Shown here: piece by piece, positions 11,645 to 21,660 of the stretch
How positions within the stretch are numbered: the stretch's first letter is position 1
Layout: each line of letters opens with the position of its first letter
Assembly: GCA_016932335.1 (NCBI GenBank)
Contig: JAFGCZ010000005.1
Coordinates: 1-64,000, forward strand
From: Opitutales bacterium
Lineage (GTDB): Bacteria > Verrucomicrobiota > Verrucomicrobiia > Opitutales > Oceanipulchritudinaceae
Length of the DNA stretch: 64,000 nucleotides
Direction of reading: 5' to 3'
Notes under the pieces: model-generated
Seen by the model: only the letters and a program-made list of their open reading frames with translations
The model's database searches: none
What the model was told of the DNA's origin: nothing
Position numbers and translations under genes: made by a program

Positions 11645-12760
11645 ATGGATCCAAGATACGATCAATTGGCGGAGGTATTAACCGGTTTTTCGACAAACCT
11701 CCAAAAAGGGGAGCGCGTTCTGATCAGCGCACAGGCTATTCCAGACGAAGCTGTAGTGGCCATTATTCGAGCAGCCCGCAAACGTGGGGCAATTCCCTTT
11801 GTCCAGACAACACATGCCCGTGTTCAGCGGGAAATCTTTCGCGACTGCACAGAAGAACAAATGTCTCTGGCGGCCGAGGTTGATATGCTTCAAATGAAAC
11901 AGATGAACGCATTCATCGCCTTGAGAGGTTCAGACAATATTTTCGAAAGTTCCGACGTTCCCTCCGATCGTATGGCATTGGCCATGCGCACGATGCGTCC
12001 TGTGCAAAACTATCGTGTAAACGAAACCAAATGGGTGGTTTTGCGCTGGCCGACGTCTTCCATGGCCCAACAGGCCTTGATGAGCACTGAAGCTTTCGAA
12101 GATTTTTACTTCCGTGTCTGCACCTTGGATTACGCCAGAATGACTCCCGGCATGAACGCTCTGGTTGAAGCCATGACCAAGGCCGATCAGGTACACATCA
12201 AGGGCCAGGGAACGGATCTGAAGTTCTCTATTAAAGGCATCGGTGCGGAACCCTGTGGCGGGCTTCGCAATATCCCCGACGGTGAAGTTTATTCAGCTCC
12301 TGTCAAAGACAGTGTCGAAGGGGTGGTTACGTACAACGCTCCAACCGTATACCAAGGCGATTCCTTTGATAACGTCCGTCTTGTCTTTAAACAAGGCAAA
12401 ATAGTGGAAGCCACCTGTTCAGGCAACAATGAGAAGTTGAACGCCATTCTGGACTCAGACGAAGGTGCACGCTATGTTGGTGAATTTGCCATTGGCTTCA
12501 ATCCGTACATCCTTGAGCCGATGCGTGATATTCTTTTTGACGAGAAGATTGCCGGTTCCTTCCACTTTACACCGGGTCAGGCTTACGAAGGAGTCACCGA
12601 TAATGGTAACCGCTCACAAGTCCACTGGGATTTGGTCAACATTCAGCGCCCGGAATATGGCGGTGGAGAAATTTATTTTGACGGTGAATTGATCCGCAAG
12701 GACGGCCTCTTTATTCCGGAAGCATTGCAACTGCTCAACCCGGATAAGCTGCTGGGCTGA
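11645..12760 (+). CDS. M29-family metallo-aminopeptidase
   Basis: The 371-residue product matches the thermophilic aminopeptidase (AmpS, AmpT, PepS) family, which removes N-terminal residues from peptides using two metal ions. Family features include the N-terminal [10 protein letters not shown] strand, the metal-site segment with [12 protein letters not shown], and the late [10 protein letters not shown] and ILYxGEL-like ends. ATG 11645 gives a normal N-terminus. A longer frame from 11600 would run through the upstream terminator and was rejected. It forms a single-gene unit between two hairpins. Confidence 0.87.
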   Translation: MDPRYDQLAEVLTGFSTNLQKGERVLISAQAIPDEAVVAIIRAARKRGAIPFVQTTHARVQREIFRDCTEEQMSLAAEVDMLQMKQMNAFIALRGSDNIFESSDVPSDRMALAMRTMRPVQNYRVNETKWVVLRWPTSSMAQQALMSTEAFEDFYFRVCTLDYARMTPGMNALVEAMTKADQVHIKGQGTDLKFSIKGIGAEPCGGLRNIPDGEVYSAPVKDSVEGVVTYNAPTVYQGDSFDNVRLVFKQGKIVEATCSGNNEKLNAILDSDEGARYVGEFAIGFNPYILEPMRDILFDEKIAGSFHFTPGQAYEGVTDNGNRSQVHWDLVNIQRPEYGGGEIYFDGELIRKDGLFIPEALQLLNPDKLLG

Positions 12761-12782
12761 GCAAAAAATCAGTAACAACTTT

Positions 12783-12818
12783 AATAAGCCTTCGACAACC
12801 CTGTTGCGAAGGCTTATT
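12783..12818 (+). terminator. Long hairpin after the aminopeptidase gene
   Basis: A perfect 12 bp stem (AATAAGCCTTCG and CGAAGGCTTATT) encloses a 12 nt loop, 22 bp past the aminopeptidase stop. It lacks a real T-run but is long and ends just before the next gene's start, so it is probably a terminator or processing site. Confidence 0.55.
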
Positions 12819-12829
12819 TGTATCCGCTT

Positions 12830-13843
12830 ATGATGCATTTTGCCGTATCATCCAAAGCAGAAAACTTTATTCGCGCTCTACCTAAAACGGAAACACACCT
12901 GCACATAGAGGGGGCGCTTCCGTATTCCTTGCTGCAGCAACTGGATCCCGAACGGTACGCAAATGTCCCGGATTCCTGGCGTAAAGATTTCCGCTTCGAC
13001 AGCTTTCAGCACTTTGAATCAGAACTCTTGGGCTATGCCGCAGCATGGTTTACGGCTCCCGATCGCTACCACGAAGCCGCTAAACTCATCTTTGAAACGC
13101 TGCACAAGGAGCAAAATGTAAAATACGTGGCCTGCAGTATGGCCTCTGGTGTCATTGAATTCAGTGGAATGGATGGGCATGCAGTAGCCCGGGCCATCAA
13201 ATCCGCAGCTCCAAAAGGGCTAAAAGTGGATCTCTATCTGGGGATTCACCATAATGGCTATAACGATAAAACCAAAAATTTTATCGAGGAATCGTTAACA
13301 TGGGAAGAGCTCTCCGGTTATGACTTGCATGGGGTAGAAGAGCTGCCCCTGGAGCCTTGGACCGCTAACCTGTGGAACCGCGCTAGAGATTTCGGTAAAT
13401 ACACCAAAGCTCATGCCGGTGAATTCTGCGGACCGGACTTTATCGAAAGGGTAATTGAGGAACTGGGCGTATCCCGTATTCAGCACGGAGTTCGATCGGT
13501 GGAATCCGAAGTGCTCCTCAAGCGTCTCTCTACACAACCATTTGTTTTGGATGTTTGCCCCATCAGCAATGTAAAGTTGAGGGTTGCCGACAGATACAAC
13601 AAAGAGGAAGCCCTTCGGTTGTTAAAGTCCGATGTCTGCTGCACCATCAGTACCGATGATCCGATTTCCTTCGGAAACACGCTCTACGATGAATACGCTT
13701 TTCTTCTCTCTGAATACGGCTTTTCAGTAGCCGATTTGGCCAGATTCGCCCGTAATGGCTTTATGACATCCACTCTGAACGATGCAGAGAAAGCTGTGCA
13801 TATTGGGGAAATCGATAATCTTCTGGAAACCTATCTCGGGTAA
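12830..13843 (+). CDS. Adenosine deaminase-family hydrolase
   Basis: This 337-residue protein of the metal-dependent amidohydrolase superfamily has the zinc motif HLHIEGALP (H23 and H25), the HAGE segment (TKAHAGEFCG), and the late STDDP motif that carries the metal aspartate. It should deaminate adenosine, adenine or a related purine. Family members also act on aminodeoxyfutalosine, but the presence of menD and menB makes that unlikely. Start ATG 12830 or 12833 are both possible. Its TAA overlaps the next start (TAATG), so the pseudouridine synthase is coupled to it. Confidence 0.83.
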   Translation: MMHFAVSSKAENFIRALPKTETHLHIEGALPYSLLQQLDPERYANVPDSWRKDFRFDSFQHFESELLGYAAAWFTAPDRYHEAAKLIFETLHKEQNVKYVACSMASGVIEFSGMDGHAVARAIKSAAPKGLKVDLYLGIHHNGYNDKTKNFIEESLTWEELSGYDLHGVEELPLEPWTANLWNRARDFGKYTKAHAGEFCGPDFIERVIEELGVSRIQHGVRSVESEVLLKRLSTQPFVLDVCPISNVKLRVADRYNKEEALRLLKSDVCCTISTDDPISFGNTLYDEYAFLLSEYGFSVADLARFARNGFMTSTLNDAEKAVHIGEIDNLLETYLG

Positions 13844-14781
13844 TGGACGCGGTAACCGAAACTGAACCGTTTTCATTCGTTGTGCCGGAGGAGCATGACC
13901 GTACACGCGCCGACAAGGCGGTGCACGCCTTTAAGAATGATCTGAGCCGCAGCCAGATTCAAAAGCTATTTGCCAAAGGCCTGGTTTGGAGGGAAGACGA
14001 TGCTCTCTCCAAAAGCGATAAGGTTAGGGCAGGGGACATTCTCTGCTTTTCGATTCCACCTGTTGAAAAGCTGGATTTGACTCCCAGGGAAATCCCCCTG
14101 GATGTCATCTATGAAGACAGTGACATGCTGGCAGTCAATAAACCCTGCGGCATGGTCGTGCATCCGGGAGCAGGCACCGGAGGAGACACACTGGTCCATG
14201 CCCTCCTGCATCACTGCAAAGGGAAACTCAGTGGAATAGGTGGAGTGGAACGCCCCGGAATTGTCCATCGGCTGGATAAAGAAACGACCGGAGTTATTGT
14301 GGTTGCAAAAAGTGATAAGGCTTTTCTGGGGATCAGCAGCCAATTCGCTGAACGAAAAACGCAGAAGACTTATTACGCTATCGTTTCCGGATCTCCCGAT
14401 AAAGACAGTGGAACCATCAAGGAGCCCATTGGGAGACATTCAGTCCATCGCCAGAAGATGACCGTGCGCAGCGACGGGCGTTATGCGCACAGTGACTGGG
14501 AGGTTGTTGAGCGCTTTGCCAATGCGTCACTCTTACGCGTAACGATACACACCGGCAGAACGCATCAAATCAGGGTGCATATGGCCTTTATAGGGCATCC
14601 TTTACTGGGGGACGAAACCTACGGATGGAAGCCCAAAGGCGGCATCAATCCCGGGAGAGTTTGCCTGCATGCGGCCGAATTGGTCCTTGAGCAACCCTTG
14701 ACGCGCGAACGCCTGATTCTAAAAGCAGCGTTGCCTGAGGACCTGCAATCATTGGTCGAACAGCTTCGTCAGCATGGTTGA
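13843..14781 (+). CDS. RluA/RluD-family pseudouridine synthase
   Basis: The 312-residue protein has an N-terminal S4 RNA-binding domain (SRSQIQKLFAKGLV) and a catalytic domain with the invariant motif HRLDKETTG, whose aspartate is the nucleophile. RTHQIRVH and GHPLLGDETYG complete the signature. Length and domain order are those of RluD, which modifies 23S rRNA helix 69, although the target is inferred. Its 3' end overlaps the convergent Ppx/GppA gene by 33 bp. Confidence 0.92.
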   Translation: MDAVTETEPFSFVVPEEHDRTRADKAVHAFKNDLSRSQIQKLFAKGLVWREDDALSKSDKVRAGDILCFSIPPVEKLDLTPREIPLDVIYEDSDMLAVNKPCGMVVHPGAGTGGDTLVHALLHHCKGKLSGIGGVERPGIVHRLDKETTGVIVVAKSDKAFLGISSQFAERKTQKTYYAIVSGSPDKDSGTIKEPIGRHSVHRQKMTVRSDGRYAHSDWEVVERFANASLLRVTIHTGRTHQIRVHMAFIGHPLLGDETYGWKPKGGINPGRVCLHAAELVLEQPLTRERLILKAALPEDLQSLVEQLRQHG

Positions 14782-15681
14782 GGCAATACCGTAGCGGAGG
14801 TTATATCGCGAGTGACGTATGGAGTCCACTCCGGCAAGAGTGGCTGTAGAAATCAACGTCTGCAAGGCCACAGGCATAATGTCTGCCCGTTGCGGAGGTA
14901 GATCATATGTGCTGATGCGTTCCTCCAACGATAACTTGGACAAACTGTCTCTCAGTGTAATCAAGTCTTTGACGGCTAGTATCGGGCTACTTTCCTTAAA
15001 GGGAATACCTTCCTTGCTGGCGATCAAAAGACGTGCATGCGTTACAGCACCCCCAAGTCCGATAAGCAATGGGCTCTTAATAAAAGGAAATGCGGCATTA
15101 GATAAAGTGCTTTGCACGTGATTGCCCACTTCATTTAAGCGCTTTGTACTAATTGGTGCGGTTGCATCAGTCAATAGGCTTTCTGTTAAGCGGACCGCGC
15201 CCAACTGCAGGCTTTCTTTGTTGAGAACCGCATGATTGCGAAAAGCAATTACTTCCATGCTGCCGCCGCCAAGATCAAGCACCTGAAACTCGCCTTCCTC
15301 TATGCTCGGGTCCTGACAAACACCGGCCGCTATGTAGCCGGCTTCTTCCTGCCCCGAAAGCACCTGCACATCAAGCTCTGTAGCCTGTTTTACTAAAGCA
15401 AGAAAACGTTGTTTGTTATCGGCATCTCTGACCGCGCTCGTTGCCGTTACATATATCTCCTGAGGAGCGAAATGCTGCGCATAACGCTTTAGAGAAAGGA
15501 TACTTTGCACCGCAGCCAACATAGACTCCTGATCAAGCTGGCCACTGTCCATCCCCTTGGCGATGCGCGTTTCCTCGGTTTGCTCATCCAGACGATGAAT
15601 TGCTGTGTCCGCAGAACTCTTTTCCGCAATGAGCATCTTAATGGAATTACTTCCGACATCGATTACACAGATTCTCTGCAT
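14749..15681 (-). CDS. Ppx/GppA exopolyphosphatase family protein
   Basis: The 310-residue product starts with the ASKHA phosphate motif DVGSNSIKMLIAE and has the second glycine-rich loop VLDLGGGSMEV. This is the short form, with the two N-terminal domains only, like the catalytic core of exopolyphosphatase or pppGpp phosphohydrolase. It acts either on polyphosphate or on the alarmone pppGpp; sequence alone does not decide. Its start touches the rsmI stop by one base, so the two form an operon. Confidence 0.88.
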   Translation of the reverse strand: MQRICVIDVGSNSIKMLIAEKSSADTAIHRLDEQTEETRIAKGMDSGQLDQESMLAAVQSILSLKRYAQHFAPQEIYVTATSAVRDADNKQRFLALVKQATELDVQVLSGQEEAGYIAAGVCQDPSIEEGEFQVLDLGGGSMEVIAFRNHAVLNKESLQLGAVRLTESLLTDATAPISTKRLNEVGNHVQSTLSNAAFPFIKSPLLIGLGGAVTHARLLIASKEGIPFKESSPILAVKDLITLRDSLSKLSLEERISTYDLPPQRADIMPVALQTLISTATLAGVDSIRHSRYNLRYGIASTMLTKLFDQ

Positions 15682-16391
15682 CAGAGTTCAAATCCTTCTT
15701 TGGCAATGATAACAACAAATTCACCCTTGGTACTTCGTGTCTTCAGTTCTGACAATAAACCGCCCAATGAATCGGTGAGAAAAGTTTCGTGTAATTTTGT
15801 CATCTCCCTGGCGATACAGGCGTAGCGACCTTCCCCAAAGACTTCAATGGCATCTTCCATGAATTTCAGGATACGATGTGTAGACTCATAAAAGACAAGA
15901 GAGTAGGGGGCGTTCTTGTGCTCTTCAAAGGTTTTCAAGCGTGCAGATTTTTTGGGTGCCATAAACCCGAGAAACAGAAAAGCATCACTGGGCAAACCGC
16001 TTGCTGCCAATGCGGTCACTGCCGCGCAGGCACCGGGAATCGGCACTACAGGCAGCTTACGTTTACGACATTCTCGAACGACACGAAATCCCGGATCGCT
16101 TATCGCCGGCATTCCGGCATCACTGACAAGACATACTTGCTTACCGCTTTCAACAAAATCAGCTAATTGCGATGCTGCCTGCGTCTCGTTATGATCGTGG
16201 TAGGCAAGCAACTGAGCCTTTATCTCAAAACGTTCCAGCAGTTTTCCCGTCGTGCGTGTATCCTCGCAGGCTATACAATCAGCTTTTTTGAGGGTATCCA
16301 ACGCGCGCGCGGAAATATCTCCCAAATTTCCAATGGGAGTTGCCACAAGATAAAGAGACCCTTTTGAGGCAGCGGTTACAGCAGAAGACAC
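15681..16391 (-). CDS. rsmI: 16S rRNA (cytidine1402-2'-O)-methyltransferase RsmI
   Basis: This tetrapyrrole-methylase fold protein of 236 residues has the opening LYLVATPIGNLGDISARAL, the motif ACEDTRTTGKLL, and LVSDAGMPAISDPG, all diagnostic of RsmI. The enzyme adds a 2'-O-methyl group to C1402 of 16S rRNA at the P site. The length is slightly below the E. coli protein, which carries a C-terminal extension. It is followed at once by the Ppx/GppA gene. Confidence 0.95.
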   Translation of the reverse strand: MSSAVTAASKGSLYLVATPIGNLGDISARALDTLKKADCIACEDTRTTGKLLERFEIKAQLLAYHDHNETQAASQLADFVESGKQVCLVSDAGMPAISDPGFRVVRECRKRKLPVVPIPGACAAVTALAASGLPSDAFLFLGFMAPKKSARLKTFEEHKNAPYSLVFYESTHRILKFMEDAIEVFGEGRYACIAREMTKLHETFLTDSLGGLLSELKTRSTKGEFVVIIAKEGFEL

Positions 16392-16447
16392 AGGGATTTC
16401 CAGTCAATAATTTAAGAGGAGAGGTTAATTCTCTCCAAGCTGCCGCG

Positions 16448-16636
16448 TTAATAATCGGGAGCATCAGATGTTCCACTGCCCATACCGCTCATGCCGGGAA
16501 TCTGATTCTCCCAGGATGCCGGCTGAGACCATGACATCGGATTATCTTCCGGAACAGTATCACAGCCGGAAAAGGCAAGGGAAGACAAGGCAACCACAGT
16601 TGCAGAAATAATGCGGAAAAAGGATTTTTTATTCAT
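16448..16636 (-). CDS. Small predicted lipoprotein
   Basis: This is a 62-residue open frame starting MNKKSFF with a hydrophobic signal and a lipobox SLAFSGC. It would leave a mature peptide of about 40 residues rich in Ser, Gly, Pro and Met (ending SGTSDAPDY). I do not recognise a family. It starts inside the last codons of the coiled-coil gene (8 bp overlap), so the two are expressed together and both are probably envelope proteins. Confidence 0.65.
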   Translation of the reverse strand: MNKKSFFRIISATVVALSSLAFSGCDTVPEDNPMSWSQPASWENQIPGMSGMGSGTSDAPDY

Positions 16637-17288
16637 CGGAAACATAGATCCTAATGGTAGAGTCTTTGGCGAGTTGGGTTTGAAGGTTACTGGAAGAAGT
16701 TATAACGGCAACACAGAAATCAGGTCTTACATCTGTTATTTTTAAGTGAACGGTCTCATTTGGAAGTAAAAAGCGGATTTTTTGACCTACTACAGCACCT
16801 TTGCGTGCGCCATAATCAATCGCAAATGCTTTGCCTTCCTTAGAGTCGATCAGCTTGCATAAGAACGTATTTCCCTCTGTTTTTGTTACAGCTGTTTCCC
16901 GTGCCGGTTCCTTTGGCACCGCATTTTCCTGTTTTTTTGGCAAAACAACCGGCTGTGGTTTTTGTGTAGGTTCCTGCGGAGCCTCGTGGACAACTACAGT
17001 AACCGGGGGAGGCCCGCCTGCCTGCTGTCGGCTCTTACTCAACTCCTCTGTTACCAGCTGGAGGCTTTTCTCTGCCGCAGAAAGCTCCTTTTTGAGAGAT
17101 GCTATGTCTCTTTTCCCGTCAGCAAGCTGTTCTTTCAGGGAGCCTATTTCCCGGCGGGCATCATCATACGCAGATTGCAATACACCGGTATTTTCCAGAT
17201 TGCGGTTAAGCTCCCGTTTACTGCCAATAAAAAAGACGACCATCGAAGCCACCCAAATTATTGCAGCAACAATGGTCGTCTTCTTCAT
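16629..17288 (-). CDS. Membrane-anchored coiled-coil protein of unknown function
   Basis: The 219-residue protein begins with a signal anchor (TTIVAAIIWVASMVVFFIG). It continues as a charged heptad-rich coiled coil (about residues 25-90), a Pro-rich linker (about 93-130), and a C-terminal domain of about 80 residues with alternating strands (GQKIRFLLPNETVHLKI). The layout suggests an inner-membrane protein whose folded domain lies in the periplasm. No family is recognised. It sits between pgi and the small lipoprotein gene on the same strand. Confidence 0.75.
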   Translation of the reverse strand: MKKTTIVAAIIWVASMVVFFIGSKRELNRNLENTGVLQSAYDDARREIGSLKEQLADGKRDIASLKKELSAAEKSLQLVTEELSKSRQQAGGPPPVTVVVHEAPQEPTQKPQPVVLPKKQENAVPKEPARETAVTKTEGNTFLCKLIDSKEGKAFAIDYGARKGAVVGQKIRFLLPNETVHLKITDVRPDFCVAVITSSSNLQTQLAKDSTIRIYVSDE

Positions 17289-17303
17289 AAAAACAATATC
17301 TCC

Positions 17304-18884
17304 TTAGGCGTTAAAGGAATATTTGGCAGAGAAGAGATCTCCACTTCCTTCCACAACAACCTGCTTCTGAGCATTGGCTGCCATGTGGCGGCAAAGCTTA
17401 AAGATCATTTCCTCGCTGCCGGAGGCACCTATACCGGAGGCGATTTGTTCCAGATCGAAAGACTTGCCTGCATTTTCCTGAAGGAATGCGTGGATTTTAG
17501 TCTTGAGCGACAAGATGGATGCCGCCGCCTTTTTACCGGCTTCGACTCCGGGCTGGTGGTAGGCATTAATGCCAACCAGAGAGGCGTAGAAGCCTACGGC
17601 ACGTTCATACAAGGCGATGAGCATCCCAACAGCTTGGGGGGTCACTTCATCAATGGTAATTGTCATGGAATCTCTGCCACTGCCGGTCAGTGCTTCGCGA
17701 GTGCCCAGAAGGAAGCCCTGCAGGAAGTCTCCGGAAGTAACCCCGGTTTCAACCTCAACAGAGGTATCCTTGCGGTCTTTCAGCACTTCGATAAAAGTAA
17801 CGAAGAAATTGTGGACACCATCGCGCAACTGTTGCACGTAAGCATGCTGGTCCGTGGAGCCTTTATTGCCGTAAACAGAAAGCCCCTGATTTACCTTGTT
17901 GCCGTGCAGGTCCAGTTCCTTACCAATAGATTCCATCACCAACTGCTGGAGATATTTGCTGAACAACTGCAGGCGGTCTTTGTAGGGAAGCAGAACCATG
18001 TCTTTACTGCCTTTGCCGTCACTGGCGTAATACCACATTAAAGCCAGCAGCGCAGCAGGATTTTTCAGGGTTTCAGCACTGCGGGTAGCCATATCCATTT
18101 TTGCGGCACCTTCGATAAGGCCGGCAATATCAATCCCCTGCAACGCAGCAGGAAGCAATCCAACCGGGCCGGTTTCAGAAGTGCGGCCACCAACCCAGTC
18201 CCACATGGGGAGGCGCTCGATCCAGCCTTCTTGTTCGGCTACGGTATCCAGCTTAGAACCTTCGCCGGTAATCGCAATGGCATGAGCGCTGAAATCCAGA
18301 CCGGCGGCTTTGTAAGCATTTTGTGCCTCAAGCATTCCGTTGCGGGTTTCGGGGGTGCCTCCACTCTTGGAAATGACGACGGAAAGTGTTGTTTTTAGAT
18401 CGTCACCAATAACATCCAGCACCCCGTCCATGCCGTCCGGATCGGTATTGTCAAAGAAATGAACCTTGAGTGCGTCGCGATTTTTTTTACCAAGGGCTTC
18501 GCTGACAAACTGAGGCCCGAGTGCACTGCCACCGATGCCTATAACCAGCAAATCAGTAAATTTTCCGGCAGGAGCTTTAATGGCTCCGCTGTGTACCCTG
18601 GCGGCAACGGCCTGAATCTTATCAATCGTGGACTGAATGGATTGAGAAAGTTCTTGAGTAGGGGCTACCTGAGGATTGCGCAGCCAGTAATGGCCCACCA
18701 TGCGATTTTCATCGGGGTTGGCGATGGACCCTTTTTCCAGATCCTGCATTGCGGCAAAGGCTTCCTGCATCTTCGGCTCCATTGTGGAGAAAAATGCGTC
18801 ATCAAAGGACATGCGGGAGATATCCAGCGAAAAGCCCAGTTCAGGTAAGTTCAGGTAGTATGCTTTGAATTTTGACCAGTTCAT
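17304..18884 (-). CDS. pgi: Glucose-6-phosphate isomerase
   Basis: Pgi interconverts glucose 6-phosphate and fructose 6-phosphate in glycolysis. The 526-residue protein shows the sugar-phosphate (SIS) motifs: [28 protein letters not shown], and the active-site stretch [20 protein letters not shown]. The late [15 protein letters not shown] motif with the catalytic lysine is present. The length is normal for the bacterial type. The promoter should lie in the 142 bp gap shared with divergent scpB. Confidence 0.95.
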   Translation of the reverse strand: MNWSKFKAYYLNLPELGFSLDISRMSFDDAFFSTMEPKMQEAFAAMQDLEKGSIANPDENRMVGHYWLRNPQVAPTQELSQSIQSTIDKIQAVAARVHSGAIKAPAGKFTDLLVIGIGGSALGPQFVSEALGKKNRDALKVHFFDNTDPDGMDGVLDVIGDDLKTTLSVVISKSGGTPETRNGMLEAQNAYKAAGLDFSAHAIAITGEGSKLDTVAEQEGWIERLPMWDWVGGRTSETGPVGLLPAALQGIDIAGLIEGAAKMDMATRSAETLKNPAALLALMWYYASDGKGSKDMVLLPYKDRLQLFSKYLQQLVMESIGKELDLHGNKVNQGLSVYGNKGSTDQHAYVQQLRDGVHNFFVTFIEVLKDRKDTSVEVETGVTSGDFLQGFLLGTREALTGSGRDSMTITIDEVTPQAVGMLIALYERAVGFYASLVGINAYHQPGVEAGKKAAASILSLKTKIHAFLQENAGKSFDLEQIASGIGASGSEEMIFKLCRHMAANAQKQVVVEGSGDLFSAKYSFNA

Positions 18885-19026
18885 GCCTAATATTTGATTC
18901 AGCCAACTTTCATATACAACTGAGCCTTAATTGCAAAGAAATCATTCCAGATATTTTCTACGAGTGATAAATGTATTTGAAAATATCTCGGAAGACATAA
19001 CTATAAAGGCCGTCAACGGTCCCCCC

Positions 19027-19731
19027 ATGGAGTTTAATCTAAAGCAAATCCTCAAAGCACTTCTGTTTTCTACATCCGAGTCACTGGCCATTAAGGATGT
19101 GCAGGCAGTTATTACACGCTACCATCTGACTCGCGGGGATGATGAAGAAACAGATAACATAGAGGAAGAGCAGGGCGTCTTTGATGAAGTGCTTTCTCAG
19201 GTGCCTAACATGTTGACCTCAACGCAGATACGAGAAGCTTTTGCGGAGATAGAACAAGAGCTGATTGACCGTAGGGAACCATACAGGGTGCTTGAAGGCG
19301 TTAATGGATTTCGCCTGACGGTTGCCCCTGACTACGCGGATTGGATTCGCTTGCTGCGTAATGAACCCAGACCACAACGCCTCAGTTCTGCCGCAATGGA
19401 GACACTGGCTATTGTTGCTTACCGTCAACCGGTAACCAGAGCGGAAATAGAAGCCATCCGCGGTGTATCTTCGGATAGCGGTTTAAGCAAACTGCTCGAC
19501 AAAGATTTAATCGTTGTGCTGGGAAGAGCCGATTTACCCGGCAGACCGCTCCAATACGGAACTACCCCTCAATTTCTTGAATTTTGTGGACTGAAATCTC
19601 TTGAAGAATTACCCGCATCCGATGTGATCTCTCCACAACAGATCTCTGAATGGATTCGACGTGCCACCCTGCCGGAAGAGGCTGCCACCGAAACGACAGT
19701 GGGCTTGGCACCCGCCGATATCAACCCCTGA
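19027..19731 (+). CDS. scpB: Segregation and condensation protein B (ScpB)
   Basis: ScpB is a kleisin-interacting protein of the SMC-ScpAB condensin that compacts newly replicated chromosomes. The 234-residue product has two winged-helix domains. The signature ALLFSTSESLAI opens the first, and ETLAIVAYRQPVTRAEIEAIRG lies in the second. An acidic insert (DDEETDNIEEEQG) is unusual. ATG 19027 begins the family's conserved N-terminus; a TTG at 18931 would add 32 unrelated residues. ScpA is not adjacent, but pheA follows after 10 bp. Confidence 0.92.
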   Translation: MEFNLKQILKALLFSTSESLAIKDVQAVITRYHLTRGDDEETDNIEEEQGVFDEVLSQVPNMLTSTQIREAFAEIEQELIDRREPYRVLEGVNGFRLTVAPDYADWIRLLRNEPRPQRLSSAAMETLAIVAYRQPVTRAEIEAIRGVSSDSGLSKLLDKDLIVVLGRADLPGRPLQYGTTPQFLEFCGLKSLEELPASDVISPQQISEWIRRATLPEEAATETTVGLAPADINP

Positions 19732-19741
19732 AGACCCGACT

Positions 19742-20812
19742 ATGAACCTTGACGAAATTAGAAATGCCATTGACGACATCGATCGCGAGATCATTCAGCG
19801 TCTGAATAAGCGCGTCCGTCTGGCTTGCGAAATTGGCCATATTAAGCTGGCCGAAGGGAAGGAAATTTATGTCCCGAGCCGCGAGGAAGAAGTATTTGGT
19901 CATTTAACGGCAAAGAGCGAAGGCCCTCTTCCTGAAAAGGCTATTCGCAAAATCTACAGGGAAATCATCTCTGCCGCAATCTCTCTGGAAAAACCGCTTA
20001 AGATAGCTTACCTTGGCCCAGAGGCCACGTATACGCATCAGGCTGCCATGAAAAACTTTGGTTCCAGCGTTGGCTACCTGCCAATCGGTTCTGTTCCCGA
20101 TGTATTTACAGCCGTCAAGCGAGGTGATGCTGATTACGGAGTCGTGCCCATTGAAAACTCGACCCAGGGAACGGTTATCAGCTCTCTGGATATGCTGGCG
20201 GAGGCAGACCTTAAGATCGTCGCCCAGATTATGCTGGAAATTTCGCATTCGCTGATTTCCAACTCCAAACTGGAGGATATTAAGGAGGTTCACTCCAAGG
20301 ACAATGCTTTGGGACAATGCCGGCAGTGGTTGGCGAGAATGCTCCCTGGCGTTGAGTTGGTTGAGTCAGCGAGTACCGCGGCTGCTGTGCTTTATGCCAA
20401 GGAACATGAAGGTGTAGCGGCGATTGCCAGCAGTATTGCCGCTGAACTCTATGATGTCCCCATCATCAGCGAGAATGTGCATGATAAGGAGGAAAACTAT
20501 ACACGCTTCCTTGTGATTGGCAAAACACCGACACCGGCACTCGGTGGAGGCAAGGACAAGACCAGCTTGATGTTTACCGTAAAGGATAAACCCGGCGCCT
20601 TGCTCCGCGCATTGCAGTGCTTCAGTTTTAGGGGAATCAATCTTTGCAAGATCGAATCGAGACCCAGCAGACTCAGGGCATGGGACTATTACTTTTACGT
20701 GGATGTTATCGGTCACGCCAAAGACGAAAACGTAAAGGAGGCCATCGATGAGCTGGAGAACCTTTGCTCAATGGTCAAGTGGCTTGGCAGTTACCCGAAT
20801 ACAGGAGTATAA
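19742..20812 (+). CDS. pheA: Bifunctional chorismate mutase/prephenate dehydratase (P-protein)
   Basis: This enzyme makes phenylpyruvate from chorismate for phenylalanine synthesis. The 356-residue protein contains an AroQ-type chorismate mutase helix bundle (residues 1-85), a prephenate dehydratase domain with YLGPEATYTHQAA and IENSTQG, and a C-terminal ACT domain (KPGALLRAL and ESRPSR) that binds phenylalanine for feedback control. All three parts look intact. It is downstream of scpB with a 10 bp gap and ends at a strong terminator. Confidence 0.96.
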   Translation: MNLDEIRNAIDDIDREIIQRLNKRVRLACEIGHIKLAEGKEIYVPSREEEVFGHLTAKSEGPLPEKAIRKIYREIISAAISLEKPLKIAYLGPEATYTHQAAMKNFGSSVGYLPIGSVPDVFTAVKRGDADYGVVPIENSTQGTVISSLDMLAEADLKIVAQIMLEISHSLISNSKLEDIKEVHSKDNALGQCRQWLARMLPGVELVESASTAAAVLYAKEHEGVAAIASSIAAELYDVPIISENVHDKEENYTRFLVIGKTPTPALGGGKDKTSLMFTVKDKPGALLRALQCFSFRGINLCKIESRPSRLRAWDYYFYVDVIGHAKDENVKEAIDELENLCSMVKWLGSYPNTGV

Positions 20813-20836
20813 GCCATAAGGTATTTCCAAAGAAAA

Positions 20837-20862
20837 GGCGGTGTTGAAGCACCGCTTTTTTT
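20837..20862 (+). terminator. Rho-independent terminator after pheA
   Basis: The stem GCGGTG/CACCGC, extended by one pair, has a short loop and is followed by seven T. It lies 25 bp past the pheA stop. Confidence 0.9.
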
Positions 20863-20873
20863 GTGTGTATTGC

Positions 20874-20901
20874 AAAAAAAAAGACAGCCATTAGGCTGTC
20901 T
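20874..20901 (-). terminator. Rho-independent terminator after rpmA
   Basis: The 8 bp stem AGACAGCC/GGCTGTCT has a 4 nt loop. On the minus strand it is followed by nine T in a row. It closes the rplU-rpmA operon and is back to back with the pheA terminator. Confidence 0.9.
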
Positions 20902-20924
20902 TTGTGTTTATCAAATTGAATTAA

Positions 20925-21173
20925 TCAGGACTCAGCAAGAATGGAAACCTTGCGGTGCTCAGCGTCCCACTTAACTTTTCCGTCAGAAAGAGCGAAGAGG
21001 GTGTGGTCCTTGCCCATTCCTACGTTTTCACTTGCATGGAAACGTGTGCCGCGCTGGCGGATCAGAATTGTGCCGGCGAGAACTGCTTCACCGTCAAACT
21101 TCTTAACACCAAGACGCTTGGAGTGGCTGTCGCGTCCGTTTCTGCTGGTTCCTTGTCCTTTTTTATGGGCCAT
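20925..21173 (-). CDS. rpmA: 50S ribosomal protein L27
   Basis: The 82-residue protein starts [19 protein letters not shown], the typical L27 N-terminus that reaches the peptidyl transferase centre. It lacks the cleavable extension found in Firmicutes. It is downstream of rplU with a 21 bp gap and followed by a terminator. In many bacteria obg comes next, but here obg lies elsewhere in the window. Confidence 0.98.
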   Translation of the reverse strand: MAHKKGQGTSRNGRDSHSKRLGVKKFDGEAVLAGTILIRQRGTRFHASENVGMGKDHTLFALSDGKVKWDAEHRKVSILAES

Positions 21174-21194
21174 GGGTAGAGTCTCTTGTTAAAA

Positions 21195-21509
21195 TTAAGC
21201 TTTGATGGATGTGATTTTGATTACGGAGAGCTCCTGACGGTGCCCGCGTCTGCGACGGTAACCTTTGCGGCGCTTTTTCTTGAAGATGCGGACCTTTTCG
21301 CCGCGCTTGTTTTCAAGAATGGTAGCTTCAACACTGGCTCCATCAACAAGAGGTGTTCCGAAACGAACATCTTCGCCGTTACCCACCATCAGAACATCGC
21401 TGATGGTTACGGTAGAACCGGCTTCCGTCTCCGGATAGCGGTTAACGAAGAGGATATCACCTTCCTGTACTGTAAATTGTCGTCCCTGAGTTTTGATAGT
21501 CGCTTTCAT
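21195..21509 (-). CDS. rplU: 50S ribosomal protein L21
   Basis: The 104-residue protein shows the L21 pattern, with [10 protein letters not shown] near the start and the basic stretch [16 protein letters not shown] that binds 23S rRNA near the end. It leads the L21-L27 operon. The 151 bp region upstream, shared with the divergent methyltransferase gene, should hold its promoter. Confidence 0.98.
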   Translation of the reverse strand: MKATIKTQGRQFTVQEGDILFVNRYPETEAGSTVTISDVLMVGNGEDVRFGTPLVDGASVEATILENKRGEKVRIFKKKRRKGYRRRRGHRQELSVIKITSIKA

Positions 21510-21660
21510 CTGGAAAAACGGCCTAATAAAGAGTGCTAATCCTAAAAGGCAAGTATTTTGTGAATAAATTGTGGTAATTGGCCCAATATTGAGGGATAGG
21601 CCGAATTTTTGAAGCTAGAGCTTGCCTCAGGAAAGCGCAAGTACTATCGAAGAAAACCAT

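Noticed and set aside
12830-13843. Aminodeoxyfutalosine deaminase of the alternative menaquinone pathway
   Set aside because: The window contains menD and menB of the classical route, so the futalosine route is unlikely. A general adenosine or adenine deaminase is kept as the call.
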